From Bacteroidaceae bacterium (GTDB lineage Bacteria > Bacteroidota > Bacteroidia > Bacteroidales > Bacteroidaceae), in contig JAFYWE010000193.1 of the NCBI GenBank assembly GCA_017558165.1, positions 1 through 34,420 on the forward strand: a stretch of 34,420 nucleotides of DNA, in the 5' to 3' direction. A program made the position numbers and the translations under genes. Each line of letters opens with the position of its first letter. The first letter of the stretch is position 1. The notes under the pieces are model-generated. The model was given only the letters and a program-made list of their open reading frames with translations, searched no databases and was not told where the DNA came from. Shown in pieces: positions 16,453-25,197 of this stretch.

Positions 16453-19400
16453 TTAGAAGATAACCTTCTTGCCGTTCACGATATAAATCTTGCCCTTGAC
16501 TGGCTCCAGAACTCGGCGACCATAGACATCATAGATGTGCTCCGTGCCAAAGCCTTCGATATCCTCACCTGGAACCTTAATAGAGCATACCTCGTCACCG
16601 ATGTAAACACAGAGCGTCTCGTCAACTGCGCTGTTGTTCCTGAAGTATGCACGGTATGGCAAAACTTCTGTCCTGTCGGCCACCTTGGCGAGGTTGCCGT
16701 CCTCGGCCGAGAACATGTAGTACTTGTTGTTGCCTGTCCTGAGGGTCTTGTTGAAGAATGAACCGATGGTCTCCCAACCGTCGACAGAAGATTTGCCGGC
16801 TGTTGTTGAGATAACGGTGTAGCCACCTGTAACTGGTGTATTCTCCTTGCCCTCACGCAGCGTATAAAGGTATGGCATGTTTGCCACAGGCTCGGCAACC
16901 TCCTCGAACCTGATGTAGCCGTCGCCTGCCTCGCTCAACGCATAGAATGCATAGTTCTCAAGACTCTCGGCATCAGGAGCAAACGGGAGCACAACTGTTC
17001 CATAGACACCCTCGGTCATACCACGGACGTACGAAACGGATGCATACTCCTCGAACTCGGGAGCAAAATCCTGGTGAAGGGCATCCACGATGAGAAGCGC
17101 CTCGAGTGGCTTGCCGAAATCCTCGGGAATCTCGTAGCCCGAGCTGATATCGTCGTACTTGGTGAGGCCGTTCATGATGAACTCGGCACGGTCTCTCATC
17201 CACTGCTGGCTACGACCGACCTGTGCCGCATAGTCGGTGCTGTTCTTCTCGCTGACGTTAGCATCGTTGTTATGGGCAATGCTCAACAGGGCGAAATCGG
17301 TATAATCGGCAATATACTCGGTGAGCTCGTCGATACGTCCCTCGGCAACGAAGTCGAGCCACTCCTTATAATATGCACGCTTGCCGGCAACGGTGTTGCG
17401 CAAGTCGTTATAGAAGTTGTAGCCGGCCTTGCCTGAACGCTTGCTGTAGAGGTCCTCGGTAGCTCCTGAATAGAAGTAAGAATATGTCTCCTCGTAGCCG
17501 AATGCCCAGTCAAAATCCCATGCGGGACCGAACTTCCACTTGGCGCCGCCAACAACATCCTCGTTGAAGAGGTAGCAGCTCTTCGGGTGATAGGTCTCGA
17601 CATTGCGCACAAGGTCATTTACCAACCAGAACTTTGCCCATGACTCCATATCGATGTGCTGTGTGATGTCGCCATTCCAGTAGAGGGTGTTGGTCATGTT
17701 GTTGACTGACTGCTGGATTGCATCGAAGGTAACGACGCGCTCCTCGTCCTCCTCGCTGAAATCGGGATCCTTGACGTTGACCGGCAGGTAGTAGGTGTTG
17801 TCCCTGAACCTGAAATTCTCGTCGTAGTAGTCATCGAGCTCGAGCAAGCAGCCTGTAGCCTCATCGATTGCCACGCTGTTGTCGGCAATACCAATCTTCT
17901 CGGTGAAGCAGTATGAACCGCGGTAGTGACCGTTGATGTAGAGGTCAACAGGAATCATGTGGCAGAGAGCCTCGCCGTCGACCATTGCAGCAACCTTCTG
18001 TGCAATTGAGTTTGTTATCATTGAGCCGTTCTGCTTGTTGGCGATAAACACCCACTGGCGGTCCTTCGTGAGGTTGAACGGAGCCTGCTTCTGCTTCTTG
18101 GGGAACTTGATGCGGTATGGGTTCTTGCTCATGTAGCTCCAACTCCAGCTACTGTTACCACGGCCACGGACCTCGCAGCCCTCAACGGTCTCGATATCGG
18201 GCCATACGCCGGCACCGTCAAGACGGAATGTACAATCCTTTATCCACTCCTCCTTGGTGTTATATGCGTTACCCTGCTCGTCGTACAAGGTCTGACCGAT
18301 CCACTGTGAGCTGTTCCAGCTTACACCGTCACCGAATGTGATATACACAGTAGGTATCTTGTAATCGCCTGTAGCGTTGTCGGTGAGGTAGTTGACACTT
18401 ACCTTGCATGGACGGCCGAACGGTATGAAATCACCAACCTTGTCAGGGTCGGCAGAGACCCCGGGCTCCTCATCGCCGTTATCCTTGTCGGCCGGCTGCA
18501 CATACTTGCAGCTGTACAACGAAAGGTCGCCGATTACAAGGTAGTTCTTGTAAGAGGCCTTTGTGAGCTCAAGACGAATGGCTGTATAGTCATCGCCGAG
18601 CTCATAGCGTGGAGTGACGAACTTCTGAAGATACTTCTCGGGCAGGCCATCCTCCTCGGCTGTAAGGACATCAATCTCGTCCCACTTGCCGGTGTTGGCG
18701 TTCAACGCAGTGATGCGCCATCCCAGCGGGAAACGGTTGTCCTGACTTGATGTAGTATATGAGAGACAGAAGACGTCAAGCGCCTCGGCAAGCTCTATCT
18801 CGATGTAAGGCCACTCTGTGACACCGTCGCCATAATAACCGCCGTTGACCCAGGTGAGCTTCTGGTAGTAGCCGTCGCCCCAGGTCGAGTGGTAGTAGGT
18901 TGCCTCGCTGTCGTCCCAGATGTTGCTGAGATCATCGGAATAGTTGCTTGGGGCATTGGTTGTGGTGTATTTTGAGATGTCGAGCTTTGTGTCGACCCAA
19001 CCCTCCTGAACCTCGGGCTCTGATGGTTTCTCGGGCTCCTCGGCCTTGATTTCGGTAACGCTGTATATCCAGTGCTCGGGCTCGGCAATGGTATACACCA
19101 CAGGAGTGGTATAGCGCTGGCTGCTCTGGCCGCTTACCTGCTGCTCGGCACCCACCCACATTGTGGTACCCTCGCCAACGGTGAAGGCGGGGCGCAGGCG
19201 CTTGCCGATAACAGGCACGTTGGCACTGACATACACGGTATCGCCCTCTTCCTTGATGGTAGCCTCAACATCGGCATACACCTGGTCGTTGTCCTCATGG
19301 GTGAAGGCGAACGAGTTCAACTTGTAGGCTGTGACATCATAGCTGTCACTCTGGCTTTCTACATTGGATGCGGAATAGGTGAATGTCTTGCCACCCTCAA

Positions 19401-19584
19401 GTGTGAGGACAACGACACCGCTCTCTTCCTTCTCGGCAAGGATATACTTCTCAGGGATAGCTATCACCTGTCCGTCCTTCATTGTCATGTAACGGGTCTT
19501 GCCTGTAACGTCAGATGTTCCCTGGGCAAAGACACCCGCACATGAGAGCACCATGACTGCGATTAGAGTAAAGATTTTTTTCAT
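16453..19584 (-). CDS. Secreted CotH-kinase family protein with discoidin-like domain
   Basis: 1043 residues. A signal peptide (MKKIFTLIAVMVLSCAGVFA) is followed by a repeat-poor N-terminal region. A discoidin/F5-8C-like domain spans roughly 195-365 (YIEIELAEALDVFCLSY, YTAIRLELTKA). The CotH domain covers roughly 395-800, with VRGRGNSSWSW near 470, NPYRIKF, FTEKIGI and PAWDFDWAFGYEE near 690. CotH proteins are atypical kinases or carbohydrate-associated surface proteins; some phosphorylate spore-coat proteins. The C-terminus YDVYGRRVLEP...KGKIYIVNGKKVIF resembles the terminal domain of many secreted Bacteroidetes proteins. It is monocistronic. Confidence 0.88.
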   Translation of the reverse strand: MKKIFTLIAVMVLSCAGVFAQGTSDVTGKTRYMTMKDGQVIAIPEKYILAEKEESGVVVLTLEGGKTFTYSASNVESQSDSYDVTAYKLNSFAFTHEDNDQVYADVEATIKEEGDTVYVSANVPVIGKRLRPAFTVGEGTTMWVGAEQQVSGQSSQRYTTPVVYTIAEPEHWIYSVTEIKAEEPEKPSEPEVQEGWVDTKLDISKYTTTNAPSNYSDDLSNIWDDSEATYYHSTWGDGYYQKLTWVNGGYYGDGVTEWPYIEIELAEALDVFCLSYTTSSQDNRFPLGWRITALNANTGKWDEIDVLTAEEDGLPEKYLQKFVTPRYELGDDYTAIRLELTKASYKNYLVIGDLSLYSCKYVQPADKDNGDEEPGVSADPDKVGDFIPFGRPCKVSVNYLTDNATGDYKIPTVYITFGDGVSWNSSQWIGQTLYDEQGNAYNTKEEWIKDCTFRLDGAGVWPDIETVEGCEVRGRGNSSWSWSYMSKNPYRIKFPKKQKQAPFNLTKDRQWVFIANKQNGSMITNSIAQKVAAMVDGEALCHMIPVDLYINGHYRGSYCFTEKIGIADNSVAIDEATGCLLELDDYYDENFRFRDNTYYLPVNVKDPDFSEEDEERVVTFDAIQQSVNNMTNTLYWNGDITQHIDMESWAKFWLVNDLVRNVETYHPKSCYLFNEDVVGGAKWKFGPAWDFDWAFGYEETYSYFYSGATEDLYSKRSGKAGYNFYNDLRNTVAGKRAYYKEWLDFVAEGRIDELTEYIADYTDFALLSIAHNNDANVSEKNSTDYAAQVGRSQQWMRDRAEFIMNGLTKYDDISSGYEIPEDFGKPLEALLIVDALHQDFAPEFEEYASVSYVRGMTEGVYGTVVLPFAPDAESLENYAFYALSEAGDGYIRFEEVAEPVANMPYLYTLREGKENTPVTGGYTVISTTAGKSSVDGWETIGSFFNKTLRTGNNKYYMFSAEDGNLAKVADRTEVLPYRAYFRNNSAVDETLCVYIGDEVCSIKVPGEDIEGFGTEHIYDVYGRRVLEPVKGKIYIVNGKKVIF

Positions 19585-19693
19585 ATAAAATGGGATTTAT
19601 TGATTATCCGTAAAATATTCCTTAAAAATAGGCATTATTTCCGTGCCCGCAAAGCGTTGGGGCGAATAATTATCATATTTGGCACCAAACACA

Positions 19694-19722
19694 TTGACAC
19701 ACCAAAAAAAAATGTAACTTTG
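19694..19722 (+). promoter_or_regulatory. Promoter of the ABC-F gene
   Basis: TTG at 19694-19696 and TAACTTTG at 19715-19722 are 18 bp apart, matching the Bacteroidetes -33/-7 pattern. The spacer contains an A9 run. The leader to the TTG start codon is about 62 nt. No equally good promoter is visible for the divergent CotH gene in the rest of the 206 bp spacer. Confidence 0.65.
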
Positions 19723-19790
19723 CAGTTCTGCCACAGATTACGCGGCAACAGAGAATCTTACATTTGACACACATAAAACAATAAGGAATT

Positions 19791-21716
19791 TTGCTTTCGA
19801 TCGATAACATAAGAGTGGATTTTGGCGGCACCAACCTGCTGCGCGACGTCAGCTTCATCATCAACAAGCGCGACAGGATTGCGCTGGTGGGCAAGAACGG
19901 TGCGGGAAAGAGTACATTGCTCAAGATCATTGCCGGCCTGCAGTCGCCAACGGAGGGCGCCATATCAAAGCCAAAGGAGTTCACCATAGGCTACCTGCCA
20001 CAGGTAATGCACCACACCGACGGCCGCACGGTATACGAGGAGGCCGAACTGGCGTTTGAGCACATACATGAGATGGAGGCGCGCCTGGAGAGGATGAACA
20101 ACGAGCTTGCCGAGCGCAATGACTATGAGAGCGAGGAGTACCACAAGCTCATTGACGAGTACACCCACCTGAACGAGCAGTACACAATGATGGGCGGTAG
20201 CCACTACGAGGCGGAGATTGAGCGCGCGCTCACCGGACTCGGATTCGCACGCGAGGACTTCACACGCCCCACAAGGGAGTTCAGCGGTGGATGGCGCATG
20301 CGCATTGAGCTGGCGAAGCTGTTGCTTCAGCACCCCGATATTCTATTGCTTGACGAGCCTACCAACCACCTCGACATCGAGAGTATCCAGTGGCTGGAGC
20401 AGTTCCTGGCACGCAGTGGCAACGCCGTGTTGCTGGTGAGCCATGACCGTGCTTTCCTTAACGCGGTAACCAACCGTACGATAGAAATATCCTGCGGACG
20501 CATCTATGACTACAGGTTGCCATACGACAAGTTCATGGAGGCACGCAAGGAGCGCAGGGAACAGCAGTTGAGGGCATATGAGAACCAGCAGAAGGAGATT
20601 GCCGACACCAAGGAGTTCATCGAGCGTTTCCGCTACAAGCCGACCAAGGCCGTGCAGGTACAGAGCCGCATAAAGCAGCTCGAGAAGATGGTGCCCATTG
20701 AGATTGACGAGGAGGACACAAGCCGTCTGAGACTGAAATTCGCCCCTGCTACACGCAGTGGCAACTACCCTGTCATTTGCGACGGCGTGGCAAAGAGTTT
20801 CGGTGAGCACACGGTTTTCAGCGGAGTGAATTTCACCATAAACCGCGGTGAAAAGGTCGCTTTTGTGGGACGCAACGGCGAGGGAAAGACCACGCTGGTA
20901 CGCTGTATACTTGGAGAGCTGGGCTTTGACGGCGACATCACAATTGGCCACAACGTGGAGACCGCCTACTTTGCACAGCACGAGGCACAGTTGCTCGACG
21001 AGAACCTGACCGTGTTCCAGACAATCGACAACGTTGCGACCGGTGACATACGCCTGCGCATACGCGATATCCTTGGCGCATTCATGTTCGGCGGAGAGGC
21101 ATCGGACAAGCCCGTGAAGGTACTCTCGGGTGGCGAGAGAAGCCGTCTGGCAATGATACGCCTGTTGTTGAGGCAGATGAACCTGCTCATCCTTGACGAG
21201 CCTACCAACCACCTCGACATGCAGTCGAAGGATGTGCTCAAGGATGCCATACGCGACTTTGACGGAACGGTAATCATCGTGAGCCACGACCGTCAGTTCC
21301 TTGACGGCCTGGTGACCAAGGTCTATGAGTTCGGCGACGGAAAGGTACGCGAGCATCTTGGCGGTATATACGACTACCTTGCGAAGAAGAATGCAAGCAA
21401 CATAAACGAGGCGTTGGCACTGAGCAAGAGCCCTACACAGCAGAACGAGGCACCGAAGCCTGCGAACGAGAACCGCCTGAGCTACGAGGCCGAGAAGCAG
21501 TTGCAGAAACAGCGCCGCAAGCTGGAGAAGAAGGTCGAGGACAACGAGAATGCGATAAACGAGCTCGAGGGAGCCATAGCTGCACTCGAGGCCGTGATGA
21601 GCACAGCCGAAGGAAGCACACAGGAGAACTTCACCAAATACGCCACACTAAAGAAACAGCTTGATGATGCTGTCGCCGAGTGGGAGAAGAGTATGGAGGA
21701 GCTCGACAGCCTGTAA
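19791..21716 (+). CDS. ABC-F family ATP-binding protein, TTG start
   Basis: 641 residues. The start is TTG at 19791: a stop (TAA, 19782-19784) lies three codons upstream, no ATG is available, and the family begins with exactly this (M)LSIDNIRVDFGG sequence. There are two ABC domains: GKNGAGKST, EFSGGWRMR and LLLDEPTNHLD in the first; GRNGEGKTT, LSGGERSR and LILDEPTNHLD in the second. A charged linker joins them and a coiled coil ends the protein (about 560-641). ABC-F proteins act on the ribosome in translation rather than in transport. The exact subtype (Uup-like or other) is not certain. Confidence 0.95.
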   Translation: MLSIDNIRVDFGGTNLLRDVSFIINKRDRIALVGKNGAGKSTLLKIIAGLQSPTEGAISKPKEFTIGYLPQVMHHTDGRTVYEEAELAFEHIHEMEARLERMNNELAERNDYESEEYHKLIDEYTHLNEQYTMMGGSHYEAEIERALTGLGFAREDFTRPTREFSGGWRMRIELAKLLLQHPDILLLDEPTNHLDIESIQWLEQFLARSGNAVLLVSHDRAFLNAVTNRTIEISCGRIYDYRLPYDKFMEARKERREQQLRAYENQQKEIADTKEFIERFRYKPTKAVQVQSRIKQLEKMVPIEIDEEDTSRLRLKFAPATRSGNYPVICDGVAKSFGEHTVFSGVNFTINRGEKVAFVGRNGEGKTTLVRCILGELGFDGDITIGHNVETAYFAQHEAQLLDENLTVFQTIDNVATGDIRLRIRDILGAFMFGGEASDKPVKVLSGGERSRLAMIRLLLRQMNLLILDEPTNHLDMQSKDVLKDAIRDFDGTVIIVSHDRQFLDGLVTKVYEFGDGKVREHLGGIYDYLAKKNASNINEALALSKSPTQQNEAPKPANENRLSYEAEKQLQKQRRKLEKKVEDNENAINELEGAIAALEAVMSTAEGSTQENFTKYATLKKQLDDAVAEWEKSMEELDSL

Positions 21717-21723
21717 TATTACC

Positions 21724-21750
21724 ACCTTAAGGACTCTAAAGACCTTAAGG
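21724..21750. repeat. Paired ACCTTAAGG repeat
   Basis: ACCTTAAGG occurs at 21724-21732 and 21742-21750; each contains the palindrome CCTTAAGG. It lies in the 65 bp spacer before the peptidase gene. Similar TTAAGG runs are frequent in Bacteroidetes spacers; function unknown. Confidence 0.5.
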
Positions 21751-21781
21751 GCCCGAATATGATTATTATAATTCAAAGAAT

Positions 21782-23806
21782 ATGAAAAAGTTATTTATCT
21801 GCACGGCGGTGGCTTTGAGCCTTGGCGCGTGCACAACAAACGAGACTATGGAGACTAAATTGATGGCAAACCTGGACACAACCCAGGACCCCGGTACCGA
21901 TTTCTTCCGTTACGCCACTGGCGGATGGCAGGACGCTAACCCCTTGACCGACGAGTATGCACGTTACGGCCAGTTCGACGCTTTGCGCGAGAAGAGCAAG
22001 GAGCAGTTGAAGGAGCTCGTGCTTGAGCAGGCAGCCAAGCAGAGCGAGCCAGGCAGTAACGCGCAGAAGGTGGGCGACCTCTACAATATGGTCATGGACA
22101 GCACCACACGCAACGCACAGGGCACTGCTCCCGTGAAGCCTCTGATGGATGAGGTGGCAGCCATAAAGGCAAAGAGCGAGATCATCCCATTGGTGGCCAA
22201 GAACAACCGCGTGGGTATCGGCGGTTTCTTCGGCACCGGTATCGGCACCGACATCATGGACAGCAACAGCAACCAGCTCGGCCTGTACCAGGGCGGTCTC
22301 TCACTCCCCGAGAAGGAGTACTACAGCGACAACGACGAGATTACACTCAACATCCGTGCGAAGTTCCAGGAGTACGTGGTGAACATGTTCAAGCTCCACG
22401 GCTTTACAGCTGACGAGGCACAGAAGAAGATGGAGGCTGTACTTGGCATCGAGACACGCATCGCAGCCAAGCACCTGAGCCGTGTGGAGCGTCGCGACCC
22501 GCTCAAGAGCTACCACAAGATGACATACGCCGAGCTCAAGAACACCATCCCAAGCATCAACTGGGACGAGTACTACAGCATCCTTGGCATCAACGGTATC
22601 GAGGTCCTGAACCTTGCACACCCAGAGGCCATCAAGGAGGTTGCGGCAATCATCAACGAGTGCCCGCTCGACGACCTCAAGGCTTATCTTGAGTGGAGAA
22701 TCATCCGTTCTACATCGAACGAGTTGACCGACGAGATCGAGGCCGAGACATTCGCATTCTACGGCACCGTATTGAGCGGCAAGAAGGTACAGCAGCCACG
22801 TTGGAAGCGCGCGCTCACAGCCGTTGACGGCGAATTGGGCGACATCATCGGCGAGCTCTACGTTGCAAAGCACTTCCCACCTGCAGCCAAGGAGCGCATG
22901 ACCGAGCTTGTAAAGAACCTGCAGATTGCACTCGGCCAGCGCATCGACGCCCAGGAGTGGATGAGCGAGGAGACCAAGAAGGCCGCACACGAGAAGCTGA
23001 ACACATTCACAGTGAAGATCGGTTACCCCGACAAGTGGGATGACTACAGCGCACTCACAATTGACCCTGCACTCAGCTACGCCGAGAACTGCCGCAACAT
23101 GGCGGAGTTCGGTTGGAAGAAGCACATCGATGAGAAGTGGGGTAAGCCTGTTGACCGCGAGGAGTGGCACATGACTCCACAGACCGTGAACGCATACTAC
23201 AACCCTACTACAAACGAGATCTGCTTCCCTGCAGGTATCCTCCAGTACCCATTCTTTGACATGGAGGAGGACGACGCGTTCAACTACGGTGCCATAGGTG
23301 TGGTAATCGGCCATGAGATGACACACGGATTCGACGACCAGGGCCGTCAGTTCGACAAGGACGGCAACTTCGCGAACTGGTGGACCGAGGAGGATGCTGC
23401 CAAGTTCAACGAGCGCACACAGGTAATCGTGGACTTCTTCGACAAGATCGAGGTGCTCCCTGGCCTGAATGCAAACGGTAAGCTCACATTGGGTGAGAAC
23501 ATCGCCGACCACGGAGGTCTCACAATCGCAATGCAGGCGTTCAAGAACGCTACAAAGGAGAACGCATTGCCTGTAATCAACGGCCTCACGGCTGAGCAGC
23601 GTTTCTACATCGCATACTCAGGCGTATGGGCAGGACACGTACGCGACGAGGAGATACGTAACCTCACAAAGAGCGACGTTCACTCACTCTCACGTTGGAG
23701 AGTAAACGCAACCCTGCCGCACATCAACGACTGGTACACCGCATTCGGCATCACCGAGGAGAGCCCGATGTTCGTACCTGCCGAGGAGAGACTTGACGTT
23801 TGGTAA
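21782..23806 (+). CDS. pepO: M13 family (neprilysin/PepO-like) zinc metallopeptidase lipoprotein
   Basis: 674 residues. A lipoprotein signal ends at LGAC (Cys17). The PepO N-terminal domain covers most of residues 30-430. The catalytic domain has HEMTH (H511, E512, H515) as the zinc and base motif, with E572 and D576 in GENIADHGG supplying the third ligand and its partner. The terminal part ends in the usual GESPMFVPAEERLDVW-like tail. These enzymes cut oligopeptides outside the cytoplasm. It lies 65 bp after the ABC-F gene; cotranscription is possible. Confidence 0.95.
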   Translation: MKKLFICTAVALSLGACTTNETMETKLMANLDTTQDPGTDFFRYATGGWQDANPLTDEYARYGQFDALREKSKEQLKELVLEQAAKQSEPGSNAQKVGDLYNMVMDSTTRNAQGTAPVKPLMDEVAAIKAKSEIIPLVAKNNRVGIGGFFGTGIGTDIMDSNSNQLGLYQGGLSLPEKEYYSDNDEITLNIRAKFQEYVVNMFKLHGFTADEAQKKMEAVLGIETRIAAKHLSRVERRDPLKSYHKMTYAELKNTIPSINWDEYYSILGINGIEVLNLAHPEAIKEVAAIINECPLDDLKAYLEWRIIRSTSNELTDEIEAETFAFYGTVLSGKKVQQPRWKRALTAVDGELGDIIGELYVAKHFPPAAKERMTELVKNLQIALGQRIDAQEWMSEETKKAAHEKLNTFTVKIGYPDKWDDYSALTIDPALSYAENCRNMAEFGWKKHIDEKWGKPVDREEWHMTPQTVNAYYNPTTNEICFPAGILQYPFFDMEEDDAFNYGAIGVVIGHEMTHGFDDQGRQFDKDGNFANWWTEEDAAKFNERTQVIVDFFDKIEVLPGLNANGKLTLGENIADHGGLTIAMQAFKNATKENALPVINGLTAEQRFYIAYSGVWAGHVRDEEIRNLTKSDVHSLSRWRVNATLPHINDWYTAFGITEESPMFVPAEERLDVW

Positions 23807-23847
23807 GAATTGTCAAACAAGACCAGTGATGCCCCAAAAGGAGATTT

Positions 23848-24063
23848 GAGATTTTTCACTACGTTCAAAATGGCAACAGGATGTCATTATATCCGCGAAG
23901 CCATTGGCTCGTTCATTAACGAACTCACCGATAACAAAGAAAAATCATTGGCTCGTTCATTATTGAACTCACCGATAACAAAGAAAAGTCATTGGCTCGT
24001 TCATTAATGAACTCACCGATAACAAAACACCGTTTTGTCATTCTGAGTGAAACGAAGAATCTC
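23848..24063. repeat. Inverted pair of GTCATT-type intergenic elements
   Basis: 23848-23876 (GAGATTTTTCACTACGTTC...) and 24033-24063 (TTTTGTCATTCTGAGTGAA...) are imperfect inverted copies. A third and fourth arm of the same family occur at 30788-30872. The pair encloses the 44 bp tandem array. The 310 bp spacer between pepO and metA holds nothing else that I can identify. Confidence 0.65.
23902..24027. repeat. 44 bp tandem repeat, three copies, each with a palindrome
   Basis: The repeat starts CATTGGCTCGTTCATTA at 23902, 23946 and 23990, an exact 44 bp period; the third copy is shortened to 38 bp. Each unit is centred on GTTCATTAATGAAC or a close variant, so each can form a small hairpin or bind a dimeric protein. 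It lies about 90 bp upstream of metA. Confidence 0.9.
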
Positions 24064-24116
24064 TGAAGACCTACTGAGTCATCACACGCCAACAATGACA
24101 TACTACAATATTTGAA

Positions 24117-24992
24117 ATGCCACTTAAAGTACCTGCAGGCTTGCCTGCACTGCAAAATGTAATTGACGAGGGCAACGCGGTAGAGATCCTCAAGGAGCCT
24201 ACCGCGGAGACCCTTCGCATAGCCCTGCTCAACATAATGCCCATGAAGGAGACCACCGAGGCCGACTTCATACGCCTGCTTGCCACATCGGACAAGGAGA
24301 TTGAGCTCACCCTGATGAAGCTTGACACCCACACGCCCAAGCATGCAAACCCCGAGCATATGAGCCGTTACTACAGGGCGTTCAGCGAGTTGAAGGACAA
24401 GCACTTCGACGGCCTGCTGATAACAGGCGCACCCATTGAGAAGATAGAGTATGAGGAGGTCACATACTGGCCCGAGCTATGCACCATCTTCAACTGGGCA
24501 AGGGAGCACGTCACCTCTACCCTCTTCATCTGCTGGGCCGCACAGGCCGGACTGTACCAGAGATTCGGTATACAGAAGCACCTGCTGCCCAAGAAGATGT
24601 TCGGCATCTTCCCACACACCATCGCCAAGCCGGAGCTGCCGTTGTTCGACGGCTTTGACAGCACCATCTACGTGCCTCACAGCCGCCACACTGAGATAAG
24701 GCGAGAAGATGTAGTTGCCGAAGAGAGAATTGAACTGCTGTCGGAGAGCGACATATCGGGCGTGTACATAATGCAGGAGAAGGGCACACGCGACTTCTTC
24801 ATTACGGGACACTCCGAGTACGCACTATACACGCTCGACGGAGAGTACAAGCGCGATGTCTCAAAGGGACTGCCCATTGAGCTGCCGCTCAACTACTACC
24901 GCGATGACAACCCCGCCAACGAGCCCGTGAACCTGTGGCAACACACGGCACGCAAGCTCTTCGGTAACTGGTTAAGATACTATTGCAGATAA
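24117..24992 (+). CDS. metA: Homoserine O-acetyltransferase, MetA type
   Basis: 291 residues. MetA acylates homoserine as the first committed step of methionine synthesis. Motifs are NIMPMKETTEADFIRLL, ITGAPIEKIEYEEVTYW, the nucleophile C139 in FICWAAQAG, VPHSRH, and the H232/E234 pair in TGHSEYA. Glu108, in APIE, stands where the succinyl-transferring E. coli enzyme has Gly. In characterised Bacillus enzymes Glu at this place goes with acetyl-CoA use, so acetyl transfer is inferred. No SAM riboswitch is visible upstream. Its stop lies within a 19 bp hairpin. Confidence 0.95.
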   Translation: MPLKVPAGLPALQNVIDEGNAVEILKEPTAETLRIALLNIMPMKETTEADFIRLLATSDKEIELTLMKLDTHTPKHANPEHMSRYYRAFSELKDKHFDGLLITGAPIEKIEYEEVTYWPELCTIFNWAREHVTSTLFICWAAQAGLYQRFGIQKHLLPKKMFGIFPHTIAKPELPLFDGFDSTIYVPHSRHTEIRREDVVAEERIELLSESDISGVYIMQEKGTRDFFITGHSEYALYTLDGEYKRDVSKGLPIELPLNYYRDDNPANEPVNLWQHTARKLFGNWLRYYCR

Positions 24993-25034
24993 ACGATTAA
25001 TGGCGGCCGCATGGTCGCCATTAATCGTTTATCT
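24987..25034. terminator. 19 bp perfect hairpin overlapping the metA stop
   Basis: AGATAAACGATTAATGGCG (24987-25005) is exactly complementary to 25016-25034, with a 10 nt loop. The left arm contains the metA stop codon (24990-24992). No strong U tract follows on either strand. It lies between convergent metA and the rhodanese gene. Confidence 0.65.
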
Positions 25035-25120
25035 TGGAATTACAAAAAGCCAAGGGCAAATTCGCTTTTCAACCACCTTAGGGAAACGAATAAAAGATGA
25101 AGTTCAAGGCTTGCGAAGTC

Positions 25121-25163
25121 CTAAAAACCGCAGTTTACTTTGAAGTAAATGAGGATTTTTAAG
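25121..25163. repeat. Inverted repeat in the metA-rhodanese spacer
   Basis: TTTACTT (25134-25140) and AAGTAAA (25143-25149) form an inner stem; CTAAAAACC (25121-25129) and GGATTTTTAAG (25153-25163) extend it. On the minus strand it follows the rhodanese stop by 35 bp. The 12 bp direct repeat AAATTCGCTTTT flanks it at 25058 and 25179. Confidence 0.5.
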
Positions 25164-25197
25164 ACAAGCGTAACGCTGAAATTCGCTTTTTAGTCGT

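Noticed and set aside
20343..21356. 337-codon open frame on the minus strand
   Set aside because: It is antisense to the ABC-F gene, whose motifs are complete; long antisense frames arise here from the codon bias (GAG, CTC, AAG). The translation has no recognisable motif.
22301..23512. 403-codon open frame on the minus strand
   Set aside because: It is antisense to the M13 peptidase gene, which has intact zinc motifs. Composition (Val, Leu, Cys rich) is typical of an antisense shadow.
23810..24007. 65-codon open frame across the 44 bp repeats
   Set aside because: It is open only because the repeat lacks stops in one frame; start is TTG, the sequence is repeat-derived and has no family resemblance.
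23902..24027. CRISPR array
   Set aside because: Units are directly adjacent with no spacers and there are only three; it is a tandem repeat, and no cas genes are near.
24064..24116. SAM riboswitch upstream of metA
   Set aside because: The remaining 53 bp between repeats and the ATG are too short and show no SAM-aptamer pattern.
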